6,593 nucleotides of DNA from CAYYVJ01 sp964475115 (GCA_964475115.1 CAYYVJ010000098.1:1-6593); one strand, 5' to 3'; shown: positions 1 through 6,566, counted from the first letter of the stretch. Notes: generated by a model not told the origin, from the letters alone. Made by a program: numbers and translations.

Positions 1-363
1 GTGAAAGGAAATATTATAAGAGCAGAACAAGTTAGTAGTGATATGTATGTTTCTATCGATTTGGTTGAAGAAATTATCGAGAGACAGTTAAAGAAATATA
101 AAAACAAACTGATTGATCAGCAACAAAGTGGTGGACACTTTAAACAAGAGTTTATTGATAGAGATTATGATGAAGATGATAGCATAAAGATTGTCCGTAG
201 CAAACGTTTTGGTATGAAACCAATGGATCCAGAAGAGGCTTGCATTCAAATGGAACTAATTGGACATGATTTCTATGTATTTAATAATGGTAATACTGGA
301 GAAGTGAATGTGGTTTATAAGAGAAAAGGAAATACTTATGGTTTAATTGAACCTGAATTCTAA
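1..363 (+). CDS. hpf: Ribosome hibernation promoting factor, long form (3' part only)
   Basis: This is the C-terminal 120 residues of a long-form HPF (YvyD-like), which binds 70S ribosomes in stationary phase and joins them into inactive 100S dimers. The first visible residues, with RAEQVSSDMYVSIDLV at 7-22, match the end of the N-terminal S30AE ribosome-binding domain, including its last helix (about 17-37). A polar, acidic linker follows (about 38-61). The C-terminal dimerisation domain runs from about 62 to 120, with KRFGMKPMDPEEA at 68-80, the hydrophobic FYVF at 91-94 and GLIEP at 114-118. The family is usually about 175-190 residues, so roughly 60-65 N-terminal residues lie off the left edge. 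The GTG at position 1 is therefore an internal codon, not a start. The stop is TAA. Its place just before secA and prfB is the usual Firmicutes order. The family assignment is firm; regulation cannot be seen because the promoter is outside the window. Confidence 0.93.
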   Translation: MKGNIIRAEQVSSDMYVSIDLVEEIIERQLKKYKNKLIDQQQSGGHFKQEFIDRDYDEDDSIKIVRSKRFGMKPMDPEEACIQMELIGHDFYVFNNGNTGEVNVVYKRKGNTYGLIEPEF

Positions 364-395
364 AAGATAAAATTAAGAGATAAATTTAAGAGAGA

Positions 396-431
396 GAAAG
401 AGAGTGCTTTTTTATAAAAGGACTCTCTTTC
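396..431 (+). terminator. Hairpin downstream of hpf, possible terminator without a T-run
   Basis: A perfect 10-bp inverted repeat (GAAAGAGAGT at 396-405, ACTCTCTTTC at 422-431) is extended inward, past one G/G mismatch, by CTTTT (407-411) pairing with AAAAG (416-420) around a TTAT loop. It lies 33 nt after the hpf stop and before the secA promoter, where a terminator is expected. However, the 3' arm is followed by CGCATTTAGG rather than a run of T. Termination may therefore be weak, or the stem may protect or help process the hpf transcript. The inverted repeat is seen directly; the function is inferred. Confidence 0.6.
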
Positions 432-458
432 CGCATTTAGGGGTAGAATGAAAAAGTA

Positions 459-487
459 TTGAATTTACATAAGGATAGTGTTACAAT
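459..487 (+). promoter_or_regulatory. Sigma-A-type promoter for secA-prfB-cheW
   Basis: TTGAAT (459-464) and TACAAT (482-487) are separated by exactly 17 bp, and a TG dinucleotide at 479-480 gives an extended -10 element. Each box differs from consensus at one or two positions. Transcription would begin near 494, leaving a leader of about 44 nt before the secA ATG. The promoter lies just after the hpf hairpin, so secA can be expressed independently of hpf. Confidence 0.75.
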
Positions 488-525
488 AAGTCTAGTTTGT
501 CAGGTTGGAAATGAAAAGAAAACTT

Positions 526-530
526 AGGAG
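526..530 (+). promoter_or_regulatory. secA ribosome binding site (decides the start)
   Basis: AGGAG lies 7 nt before ATG 538. The in-frame upstream candidates, TTG 505 and ATG 511, have no comparable site. They would add 11 or 9 residues in front of the canonical SecA N-terminus MNLFEKVFG. Confidence 0.85.
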
Positions 531-537
531 TGTAGAT

Positions 538-3105
538 ATGAATTTATTTGAGAAAGTATTTGGAACTCATAGTGAAAGAGAGATAAAACTGATTACTTCA
601 GTTGTAGATAAGATTGAAGGTTTACGTCCATCTATGATGGAACTATCAGATGAACAACTTAAGGGGAAAACATTAGAGTTTAAAAAACGTTTAAATGATG
701 GAGAAACGTTAGATGATATTATGCCAGAGGCTTATGCTGTAGTTAGAGAAGCAGCTAGAAGAGTTTTAAAGACAGAACATTACCGCGTGCAATTAATGGG
801 TGGAGTCATTCTTCACCAAGGTAGAATTGCAGAGATGAAAACAGGTGAAGGTAAGACTCAGACCTGTTTATTACCTGCGTACTTAAATGCACTAGAAGGA
901 AATGGAGTACATGTTGTTACGGTAAATGATTATTTAGCAAATCGTGATGCGGAGTGGATGGGACTAGTTCACGAATTTCTTGGATTAACAGTAGGTGTTG
1001 TTTTAAATAGCAAAACGACAGAAGAAAGAAGAGAAGCCTACAATTGTGATATTACCTATGTAACAAATAATGAATTAGGATTTGATTACTTAAGAGATAA
1101 CATGGTTATTTATAAAGAACAATTGGTTCTTAGAGATTTACATTATGCTATCATTGATGAGGTTGACTCTGTTTTAGTTGATGAAGCTAGAACTCCTCTT
1201 ATCATATCTGGTCAAAGTGGAAAGTCTACTAAGCTTTATGAAGCTTGTGACATTCTTGCTCGCCAATTGGTAAAAGGAAAAGGAACTGAGCTTACAAAGA
1301 TGGCTGCCATCATGGGTGAAGATGTAGAAGAAGAAGGGGACTTTGTCGTTAATGAAAAGGATAAGAATGTTGTCCTAACTGCTGAAGGTATTACAAAAGT
1401 AGAAGCATTCTTCCATATTGAGAACTTAGCGGATGCTGAAAACTTAGAAATTCAGCACAATACCATTCTTGCATTAAGAGCACATAATCTAATGTTCCGT
1501 GATCAAGATTATGTTGTAAAAGATGATCAGGTGTTAATCGTAGATGAATTTACAGGGCGTATTATGCCTGGAAGACGTTATTCAGATGGTCTACATCAAG
1601 CGATAGAAGCGAAAGAGCATGTTCAGGTAAAAAGAGAAAGTAAGACTCTTGCTACTATAACATTCCAGAACTTCTTTAATAAATATGCTAAAAAGTCTGG
1701 TATGACTGGTACAGCATTAACAGAGGAAAAAGAATTTAGAGATATATACGGAATGGATGTTATTGAAATTCCTACAAATAGACCGATTGCTAGAATTGAT
1801 AGACAAGATGCTGTATTTAAGACTAGAAAAGAAAAGCTTAATGCAGTTGTAAATACCATTGTTGAAGCTCATGAAAAAGGACAGCCAGTTCTTGTTGGTA
1901 CTATTACAATAGAGGCTTCTGAAGAAGTAAGTACCTTACTAAAGAAAAAAGGCGTACCACACAAAGTATTAAATGCAAAGTTCCATGAGTTAGAAGCTGA
2001 GATTGTAGCAGATGCAGGTGTTCATGGTGCAGTTACCATTGCAACGAATATGGCAGGTCGTGGTACTGATATTAAACTAGATGATATTTCCAAAGAAGCT
2101 GGTGGCCTAATGATTATTGGTACAGAGCGTCATGAATCTAGACGTATTGATAATCAGTTACGTGGACGTTCTGGTAGACAGGGAGATAAGGGTGAATCCA
2201 AGTTTTACATTTCTCTAGAAGATGATATTATGCGTCTATTTGGTTCAGAACGTTTAATGAGTATATTTAATACCTTAGGCGTACCTGAAAATGAAGAGAT
2301 TCAGCATAAGATGTTATCCAATGCAATTGAAAAGGCTCAGAAGAAAATAGAAGGCAATAACTACGGAATCCGTAAGAACTTGCTTGAGTACGATCAAGTA
2401 ATGAACGAACAACGTGAAATTATCTATGCAGAGCGTCGCCGTGTATTAGATGGTGAAAGTATGCGAGATGTAGTATATAAGATGGTTACAGATACCATTG
2501 AGAATGCAATTGATTCTTGCATTGCGGATGAACAGTCTTCAGCAGATTGGGATTTAAATGAATTGAACAATATTCTTATTCCGACTATTCCAATTAAGCC
2601 TGTTACATTAGAAGCGGTAAAAGGATTTAAAAAAGCAGAATTAAAACATGCACTTAAAGAGGAAGCGGTTAAGCTTTATGAAGCGAAAGAAGCAGAATTC
2701 CCTGATCAGGAGCAAATTCGTGAGCTAGAGCGTGTTATTTTATTGAAGGTTATTGATAGAAAATGGATGGATCATATTGATGATATGGATCAATTAAGAC
2801 AAGGAATTGGCTTGCAGGCCTATGGTCAAAGAGATCCACTTGTTGAATACAGAATGAGTGGCTACGATATGTTTGATGACATGACAGATAATGTCAGAGT
2901 TGATACCGTTCGCTTGTTGCTTCACATTAAAGTGGAACAAAAAGTGGAAAGAGAACAAGTAGCTAAGGTTACAGGAACCAATAAGGATGATAGTGCTGTA
3001 AAAGTTCCTAAAAAGCGTGAAAATAAAAAAGTATATCCGAATGATCCATGTCCATGTGGCAGTGGAAAGAAATATAAACAATGTCATGGAGCTGCAGGAA
3101 TCTAG
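538..3105 (+). CDS. secA: Protein translocase subunit SecA (preprotein translocase ATPase)
   Basis: SecA is the ATP-driven motor that pushes unfolded secretory proteins through the SecYEG channel at the cytoplasmic face of the membrane. The 855-residue length is normal for Gram-positive SecA1. In order I see the Q-motif region (YRVQ, 82-85), Walker A (TGEGKT, 102-107), the VNDYLANRDAEW segment, Walker B (DEVD, 207-210) followed by the start of the preprotein cross-linking region, NBD2 motifs GRGTD (507-511) and RGRSGRQGD (from 542), the two-helix finger region around KWMDHIDDMDQLRQG (from about 742), and a C-terminal zinc motif CPC-x8-CH (C838, C840, C849, H850) that in the family binds SecB, ribosomes or lipid. 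A charged Lys-rich linker precedes the zinc tail. The start at 538 is chosen from AGGAG at 526-530 and the family N-terminus. The stop is TAG. prfB follows after 32 nt with no terminator, so the two are probably cotranscribed. No key residue is missing. Confidence 0.98.
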   Translation: MNLFEKVFGTHSEREIKLITSVVDKIEGLRPSMMELSDEQLKGKTLEFKKRLNDGETLDDIMPEAYAVVREAARRVLKTEHYRVQLMGGVILHQGRIAEMKTGEGKTQTCLLPAYLNALEGNGVHVVTVNDYLANRDAEWMGLVHEFLGLTVGVVLNSKTTEERREAYNCDITYVTNNELGFDYLRDNMVIYKEQLVLRDLHYAIIDEVDSVLVDEARTPLIISGQSGKSTKLYEACDILARQLVKGKGTELTKMAAIMGEDVEEEGDFVVNEKDKNVVLTAEGITKVEAFFHIENLADAENLEIQHNTILALRAHNLMFRDQDYVVKDDQVLIVDEFTGRIMPGRRYSDGLHQAIEAKEHVQVKRESKTLATITFQNFFNKYAKKSGMTGTALTEEKEFRDIYGMDVIEIPTNRPIARIDRQDAVFKTRKEKLNAVVNTIVEAHEKGQPVLVGTITIEASEEVSTLLKKKGVPHKVLNAKFHELEAEIVADAGVHGAVTIATNMAGRGTDIKLDDISKEAGGLMIIGTERHESRRIDNQLRGRSGRQGDKGESKFYISLEDDIMRLFGSERLMSIFNTLGVPENEEIQHKMLSNAIEKAQKKIEGNNYGIRKNLLEYDQVMNEQREIIYAERRRVLDGESMRDVVYKMVTDTIENAIDSCIADEQSSADWDLNELNNILIPTIPIKPVTLEAVKGFKKAELKHALKEEAVKLYEAKEAEFPDQEQIRELERVILLKVIDRKWMDHIDDMDQLRQGIGLQAYGQRDPLVEYRMSGYDMFDDMTDNVRVDTVRLLLHIKVEQKVEREQVAKVTGTNKDDSAVKVPKKRENKKVYPNDPCPCGSGKKYKQCHGAAGI

Positions 3106-3124
3106 AATTAGAAAATTTAGTTAA

Positions 3125-3130
3125 AGAAGG
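3125..3130 (+). promoter_or_regulatory. prfB ribosome binding site
   Basis: AGAAGG lies 7 nt before ATG 3138. It marks the true 5' end of prfB, upstream of the frameshift, and argues against the internal ATG at 3259, which has no good site ahead of it. Confidence 0.8.
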
Positions 3131-3137
3131 TGTATAA

Positions 3138-4254
3138 ATGGTAGAGTTAGATCAATTTAAATTTGAATGGAATTCTTTTGAGGCGCCATTAACAGAAATA
3201 AGGGGTTCACTTTGACTTAGACAATAAGAAAAAACGTATTGCTGAGTTAGAACGTATTATGGAAGAACCAACATTTTGGGAAGACGCAGAGAAATCTCAA
3301 GAATCTATGAAAGAGTTAAAAGGATTGAAGAATGCAATAGAAGGATTTGACCTTTTGCAAGAGCAGTATGAAGAAATAGAGATTATGCTGGAAATGGGTT
3401 ATGAAGAAAATGATGAGAGCCTAATACCGGAAATAAGAGAAGCTCTTGATAAATTATCCCAAGGTATTGAAACAGCAAGAATCGCAACTCTATTATCTGA
3501 GGAGTTTGATAGAGATAATGCAATTCTTACCCTTCATGCAGGTGCAGGTGGAACAGAGTCCTGTGATTGGGCTGGAATGTTGTTCCGTATGTATTCAAGA
3601 TGGGCAGAGAAGAAAGGTTATACCACAGAGGTGTTAGATTATTTAGATGGTGAAGAAGCAGGTATAAAATCTGTGACTGTACAGATAAATGGAGAAAATG
3701 CTTATGGTTACTTGAAATCTGAAAGAGGAGTGCACAGACTAGTTCGAATTTCGCCTTTTAATGCTGCAGGAAAGAGACAGACCTCTTTTGCTTCTTGCGA
3801 TGTCATGCCTGAAATAAATGAAGACATCAATATAGAAATCAATGAAGAAGATTTAAGGATTGATACTTATCGTGCAAGCGGTGCTGGTGGTCAGCATGTT
3901 AATAAAACATCTTCGGCGATTCGTATTACTCACATACCGACAAATACTGTAGTTCAATGTCAAAATGAACGTTCACAATTTCAGAATAAAGACAGAGCCA
4001 TGAAAATGCTTAAATCAAAGCTATTTTTACTAAAACAGCAAGAGAATGCTGAAAAAGTATCGGATATTCGTGGTGAGATAAAAGAAATAGGATGGGGTAG
4101 CCAAATACGTTCCTATGTTATGCAACCTTACACTATGGTGAAAGATCATAGAACGAATGAAGAAATTGGAAATGCAACGAGTGTCTTAGATGGGAATCTA
4201 GATCCATTTATAAGTGCATTTTTGAGAATGAACAGTATCAACAAGACAAAGTAA
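3138..4254 (+). CDS. prfB: Peptide chain release factor 2, made by programmed +1 frameshift
   Basis: RF2 recognises UGA and UAA stop codons and triggers hydrolysis of the peptidyl-tRNA. The gene is split between frames: 25 codons from ATG 3138 to CTT 3210-3212, then in-frame TGA 3213-3215. Reading resumes in the +1 frame at GAC 3214, giving join(3138..3212,3214..4254) and 371 residues, the normal RF2 length. After the slip the protein continues DLDNKKKRIAELE, the expected RF2 N-terminal helix. The stop-recognition tripeptide SPF is at 205-207 and the catalytic GGQ at 250-252, the same numbers as in E. coli RF2, which supports the join. Residue 246 is Ala, as in most bacteria, not the Thr of E. 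coli K-12. Calling the gene only from ATG 3259 would lose 40 residues. It is probably cotranscribed with secA upstream and cheW 37 nt downstream. Expression is probably autoregulated: low RF2 favours frameshifting. Confidence 0.97.
3201..3216 (+). promoter_or_regulatory. RF2 programmed +1 frameshift site
   Basis: The sequence reads AGG GGT TCA CTT TGA C. It has all the parts of the known prfB recoding signal: a Shine-Dalgarno-like AGGGG (3201-3205), one spacer codon block, the slippery CTT that lets the Leu tRNA re-pair on TTT, and TGA followed by C, a weak termination context. Spacing matches the E. coli site. RF2 competes with the slip, giving negative feedback on its own synthesis. Confidence 0.95.
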
Positions 4255-4281
4255 GAATAGTGCACACAAAGTTGCTAGAAC

Positions 4282-4286
4282 GGAGG
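4282..4286 (+). promoter_or_regulatory. cheW ribosome binding site
   Basis: GGAGG lies 5 nt before ATG 4292 and 11 nt before a second in-frame ATG at 4298. Neither spacing is ideal. The first is preferred, but the protein could begin two residues later. Confidence 0.7.
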
Positions 4287-4291
4287 ATAAA

Positions 4292-4753
4292 ATGGAAATG
4301 CAAAAACTTGTTATTTTTCAATTAGGTGGCGAAAATTATGGAATTGATATTAAGTTAGTAAGTGCAATTGAAAAAGTTCATAAGACGGTACCTATTCCGA
4401 ATAGTATTTCTTTTATAAAGGGAATCATGAAATTGAGAGGCGGAGTTATTCCTGTATGTAGTTTGAGAAATAAGTTTGGTCTGGATGAAATTGAGAATAC
4501 AGATAATACAAAATTTCTTGTAATTAAATCAGGGACGATGGAAATTGCTCTTTCTGTCGATTCAGTAGATGAAATTCATGATATTGAGACACAAGACTCT
4601 TACGAAGCACCAGACCTTATAAAAAGTCCAAAGACACGTTATATTGATAAGATTGTTACAGTAGGGGAACGTTTAGTTGTAGTATTGGATACAAGCAATT
4701 TGTTATCAGATGAAGAACTTGAAAACATTGAAAAAATAATAGAGAACCACTAA
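4292..4753 (+). CDS. cheW: CheW-like chemotaxis coupling protein
   Basis: CheW couples methyl-accepting chemoreceptors to the histidine kinase CheA in the membrane-associated signalling array. The 153 residues form one CheW domain and little else. KLVIFQLGGENYGIDI (5-20) gives the first strands of the double barrel. VPIPNSISFIKGIMKLRGGV (33-52) carries the hallmark GI-x-x-LRG segment, with Arg49 aligning with the conserved receptor- and kinase-contact arginine (R62 in E. coli). Then come IPVCSLRNKFGL (53-64), the second barrel, and IVTVGERLVVVLD around 120-132. A short acidic C-terminal tail ends the protein. There is no receiver domain, so this is CheW rather than CheV. It sits 37 nt after prfB with no terminator between and is followed by tandem hairpins, so it is probably the last gene of the secA-prfB transcript. 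No other chemotaxis gene is in view. It could serve a particular CheA other than the main flagellar one. Confidence 0.9.
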   Translation: MEMQKLVIFQLGGENYGIDIKLVSAIEKVHKTVPIPNSISFIKGIMKLRGGVIPVCSLRNKFGLDEIENTDNTKFLVIKSGTMEIALSVDSVDEIHDIETQDSYEAPDLIKSPKTRYIDKIVTVGERLVVVLDTSNLLSDEELENIEKIIENH

Positions 4754-4764
4754 TTGGTTCTTTA
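4740..4764 (+). other. Hairpin enclosing the cheW stop codon
   Basis: TAGAGAACCA (4740-4749) pairs with TGGTTCTTTA (4755-4764): ten pairs, one of them G-U, around a 5-nt loop CTAAT. The TAA stop codon (4751-4753) falls wholly in the loop. It directly abuts the next hairpin. A terminating ribosome would block folding, so it may form only behind or without translation. The fold is read from sequence; any role is inferred. Confidence 0.55.
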
Positions 4765-4789
4765 GGGGCCAGCAATGGTCCCTTTTTTT
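4765..4789 (+). terminator. Intrinsic terminator after cheW
   Basis: GGGGCCA (4765-4771) pairs with TGGTCCC (4776-4782), with one G-U pair, around a GCAA loop (a GNRA tetraloop). Seven T residues (4783-4789) follow directly. This is a textbook Rho-independent terminator and closes the transcription unit containing cheW. Confidence 0.92.
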
Positions 4790-4799
4790 ACTTTATTCT

Positions 4800-4827
4800 A
4801 AATTTATAGTTGCATAACTAAAACTTT
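4800..4827 (+). promoter_or_regulatory. Imperfect palindrome over the -35 box, candidate operator
   Basis: The arms AAATTTATAGTT (4800-4811) and AACTAAAACTTT (4816-4827) are complementary at 10 of 12 positions around a 4-nt centre GCAT. The innermost five pairs (TAGTT/AACTA) are perfect. The centre lies within the -35 box TTGCAT, so a bound dimer would block polymerase. The gene next downstream encodes an HTH-ACT protein that could bind here. The region is AT-rich, so part of the match may be chance. Confidence 0.4.
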
Positions 4828-4838
4828 TATGATAATAT
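4810..4838 (+). promoter_or_regulatory. Promoter of the HTH-ACT / hom operon
   Basis: TTGCAT (4810-4815) and TAATAT (4833-4838) are 17 bp apart, with TG at 4830-4831 giving an extended -10. GATAAT (4831-4836, 15-bp spacer) is an alternative -10. Transcription would start near 4845, about 43 nt before the TTG start codon. The promoter lies just after the cheW terminator. Confidence 0.65.
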
Positions 4839-4874
4839 CTCTCTAGGAAAAACAAATGTACTCCACAAACGAAC

Positions 4875-4880
4875 AGAAGG
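4875..4880 (+). promoter_or_regulatory. Ribosome binding site for the TTG-started HTH-ACT gene
   Basis: AGAAGG lies 7 nt before TTG 4888. It supports the TTG start, since the first in-frame ATG comes only at residue 72, inside the ACT domain. Confidence 0.75.
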
Positions 4881-4887
4881 TGAAAAA

Positions 4888-5325
4888 TTGGTAGATAAAT
4901 ATTTTGTAGTAAAGCAAAAAGCGGTTCCTGATGTATTGCTTAAAGTAGTAGAAGCAAAAAAGCTTCTAGAGTCTGAAAAGGCAATCACTGTACAGGAAGC
5001 CACAGAAGCTGTAAATATAAGTAGAAGTTCATTTTATAAATATAAAGATGATATTTTCCCTTTTCATGATAATGCAAGAGGAAAAACCATTACCTTTATT
5101 ATGCAAATGGATGATGAACCAGGGCTCCTTTCGAAGGTTTTAGGTTTGATAGCGAGTTATCATGTAAATATTTTGACGATTCATCAAACCATCCCTATTA
5201 ATGGAGTGGCTTCACTAACAGTGAGTGTAGATATTTTAGCAGTTTCAGGGAATTCTTCTGAAATGTTTGAATTCATAGAAAGTCAAGTAGGAGTACATTA
5301 CTTAAAAATTTTAGCTAGGGAGTGA
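4888..5325 (+). CDS. HTH-ACT domain protein (UPF0735 / PheB-like), likely amino-acid-responsive regulator
   Basis: A 145-residue protein with two parts. Residues about 33-53 (ITVQEATEAVNISRSSFYKYKD) look like a helix-turn-helix, with a recognition helix around SRSSFYKYK. Residues about 66-143 form an ACT domain, the small fold that binds amino acids, with the characteristic DDEPGLLSKVLGLIASYHVNI (75-95) and the later strand VASLTVSVDI (107-116). The layout and length match the UPF0735/PheB family, whose members often sit beside hom, thrB or pheA. The start is TTG 4888, backed by AGAAGG at 4875-4880 and by lack of any early ATG. The gene is first in the operon, and hom begins 4 nt after its TGA stop with the hom ribosome binding site inside this gene, so translation is probably coupled. 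I infer that it senses threonine or another aspartate-family product and regulates this operon; neither ligand nor DNA target is shown by the sequence. Confidence 0.85.
   Translation: MVDKYFVVKQKAVPDVLLKVVEAKKLLESEKAITVQEATEAVNISRSSFYKYKDDIFPFHDNARGKTITFIMQMDDEPGLLSKVLGLIASYHVNILTIHQTIPINGVASLTVSVDILAVSGNSSEMFEFIESQVGVHYLKILARE
5317..5322 (+). promoter_or_regulatory. hom ribosome binding site inside the upstream gene
   Basis: AGGGAG lies within the last codons of the HTH-ACT gene, 7 nt before ATG 5330. The upstream TGA stop (5323-5325) lies between the site and the ATG, an arrangement typical of translational coupling. Confidence 0.8.
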
Positions 5326-5329
5326 AACA

Positions 5330-6547
5330 ATGATAAACATTGCGATATTAGGATATGGAACAGTAGGATCTGGTGTAGTTGAAGTCATAAGCACGAATCA
5401 GGAAAGTATTAATGCAAAAGCTGGACAAGACATTAATATTAAGTATGTGCTTGATTTGAGAGATTTTCCAGGAGATCCAATACAAGATAAAATAGTTCAT
5501 GATTATGATACTATTTTAAATGATGAAGAAGTAGACATTGTAGTAGAAGTTATGGGCGGAATAGAGCCTGCATATACATTTGTAAAAAGTGCCCTTAAAA
5601 AGGGAAAGAGTGTAGTTACTTCGAATAAAGAGTTAGTTGCAAAGCATGGAGCACAGTTACTTAAACTTGCTAAGAAAATGAATATTAATTTCTTATTTGA
5701 AGCAAGTGTAGGTGGTGGTATTCCAATTATCCGTCCTTTGAATCAATCTTTAACAGCAGATGAAATCTGTGAGATTACAGGAATATTAAATGGAACTACA
5801 AATTATATTTTGACTAAGATGAGTCAAGAAAACTTGGACTTTGATGTGGTATTAAAAGAGGCTCAGGATTTAGGATATGCAGAAAGAAACCCTGAAGCAG
5901 ACATAGAAGGATATGACGCAAGTCGAAAGATAGCTATTCTCTCTTCATTGGCATATGGTCAGCAGGTGGATTTTGAAGATATTTATACAGAAGGCATTAC
6001 TAAGATAAGTGTTAATGATATAAGACTTGCTGAAAGTATGGGTTATTCAATTAAATTATTGGGTTCTAGCAAGAAAGTTGATGGAAAAATCTATGCTATG
6101 GTTGCACCTGCTTTGATTCAATCTAGCCACCCACTTTATTCTGTAAATAATGTATTTAATGGAATTTTAGTAAAGGGTAATGTGCTTGGTGATGTTATGT
6201 TCTACGGTAGTGGTGCAGGCAAACTTCCTACTGCCAGTGCAGTTGTATCTGATGTTGTAGACGAAGTGAAACATTTGCATACTAATATAATGACTACATG
6301 GAGTAGCCAAAAGTTAGAATTAGGAAATATAAAAGATTCAACTAAGAAGTTCTTTGTTCGAATAGAGGGAAGCTTAGAGTCTAGGAAAGAGGAAGTAAAA
6401 GCTGTATTTGGTCAAGTATCTTTCTTAGAGAGGCAAGATGTAGTAGGGGAGTTTGCTTTTAGAACTGGATTGTTATCAGAAGAGGAATTCCTACAAAGAG
6501 CAGAGAAATTAGACGGTATTAAGAATAGAATTCGCATCGAAGAATAA
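5330..6547 (+). CDS. hom: Homoserine dehydrogenase
   Basis: This cytoplasmic enzyme reduces aspartate semialdehyde to homoserine with NAD(P)H, the branch point leading to threonine and methionine. At 405 residues it is the stand-alone form, not fused to aspartokinase. The Rossmann dinucleotide motif GYGTVGSG is at 8-15. SNKELVAKHG (98-107) carries the conserved Lys100. The catalytic-domain signature GILNGTTNYIL is at 151-161, and AERNPEADIEGYDASRK (184-200) includes Asp196 and Lys200, spaced like the catalytic Asp/Lys pair of yeast homoserine dehydrogenase (D219, K223). GSGAGKLPTASAVVSDVV (293-310) completes the core. Residues about 340-405 form a C-terminal ACT domain, usual in Gram-positive Hom and associated with threonine feedback inhibition. 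It is the second gene of its operon, 4 nt after the HTH-ACT gene, and 25 nt before a probable aspartokinase. It appears complete and intact. Confidence 0.97.
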   Translation: MINIAILGYGTVGSGVVEVISTNQESINAKAGQDINIKYVLDLRDFPGDPIQDKIVHDYDTILNDEEVDIVVEVMGGIEPAYTFVKSALKKGKSVVTSNKELVAKHGAQLLKLAKKMNINFLFEASVGGGIPIIRPLNQSLTADEICEITGILNGTTNYILTKMSQENLDFDVVLKEAQDLGYAERNPEADIEGYDASRKIAILSSLAYGQQVDFEDIYTEGITKISVNDIRLAESMGYSIKLLGSSKKVDGKIYAMVAPALIQSSHPLYSVNNVFNGILVKGNVLGDVMFYGSGAGKLPTASAVVSDVVDEVKHLHTNIMTTWSSQKLELGNIKDSTKKFFVRIEGSLESRKEEVKAVFGQVSFLERQDVVGEFAFRTGLLSEEEFLQRAEKLDGIKNRIRIEE

Positions 6548-6560
6548 AGTAATGCATTAG

Positions 6561-6566
6561 AGGAGG
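6561..6566 (+). promoter_or_regulatory. Ribosome binding site of the gene at the right edge
   Basis: A perfect AGGAGG lies 6 nt before ATG 6573, marking a real gene start after hom. Confidence 0.85.

Noticed and set aside
1..3. GTG at the first position as the start of a 120-residue protein
   Set aside because: The protein begins in the middle of the S30AE domain of HPF; about 60 N-terminal residues are missing to the left, so this is an internal Val codon.
373..393. Direct repeat TTAAGAGA (373-380 and 386-393) after hpf
   Set aside because: Two 8-bp copies in a purine-rich AT-rich spacer are easily explained by composition; no further copies or function are evident.
505..537. Upstream secA starts at TTG 505 or ATG 511
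   Set aside because: They add residues absent from typical SecA N-termini and lack a good ribosome binding site, whereas ATG 538 has AGGAG at 7 nt and encodes MNLFEKVFG.
1623..3087. Minus-strand open frames at 1623-1859 and 2794-3087
   Set aside because: They lie wholly within secA, encode low-complexity hydrophobic sequence with no recognisable family, and have no supporting start signals; they are antisense shadows.
3213..3215. TGA in prfB as a nonsense mutation or sequencing error making a pseudogene
   Set aside because: The surrounding bases match the known programmed recoding signal in content and spacing, and both frames are otherwise intact.
3446..3637. A 63-codon + frame inside prfB
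   Set aside because: It is an out-of-frame shadow of RF2 coding sequence across conserved residues, with no family resemblance.
3259..4254. prfB as a 331-residue protein starting at ATG 3259
   Set aside because: No ribosome binding site precedes it and it lacks the conserved RF2 N-terminal helix, which is encoded upstream through the frameshift site.
4790..4887. T-box, riboswitch or attenuator ahead of the amino-acid operon
   Set aside because: The likely leader is only about 43 nt and has no conserved riboswitch or T-box elements, and the terminator at 4765-4789 lies upstream of the promoter and belongs to cheW.
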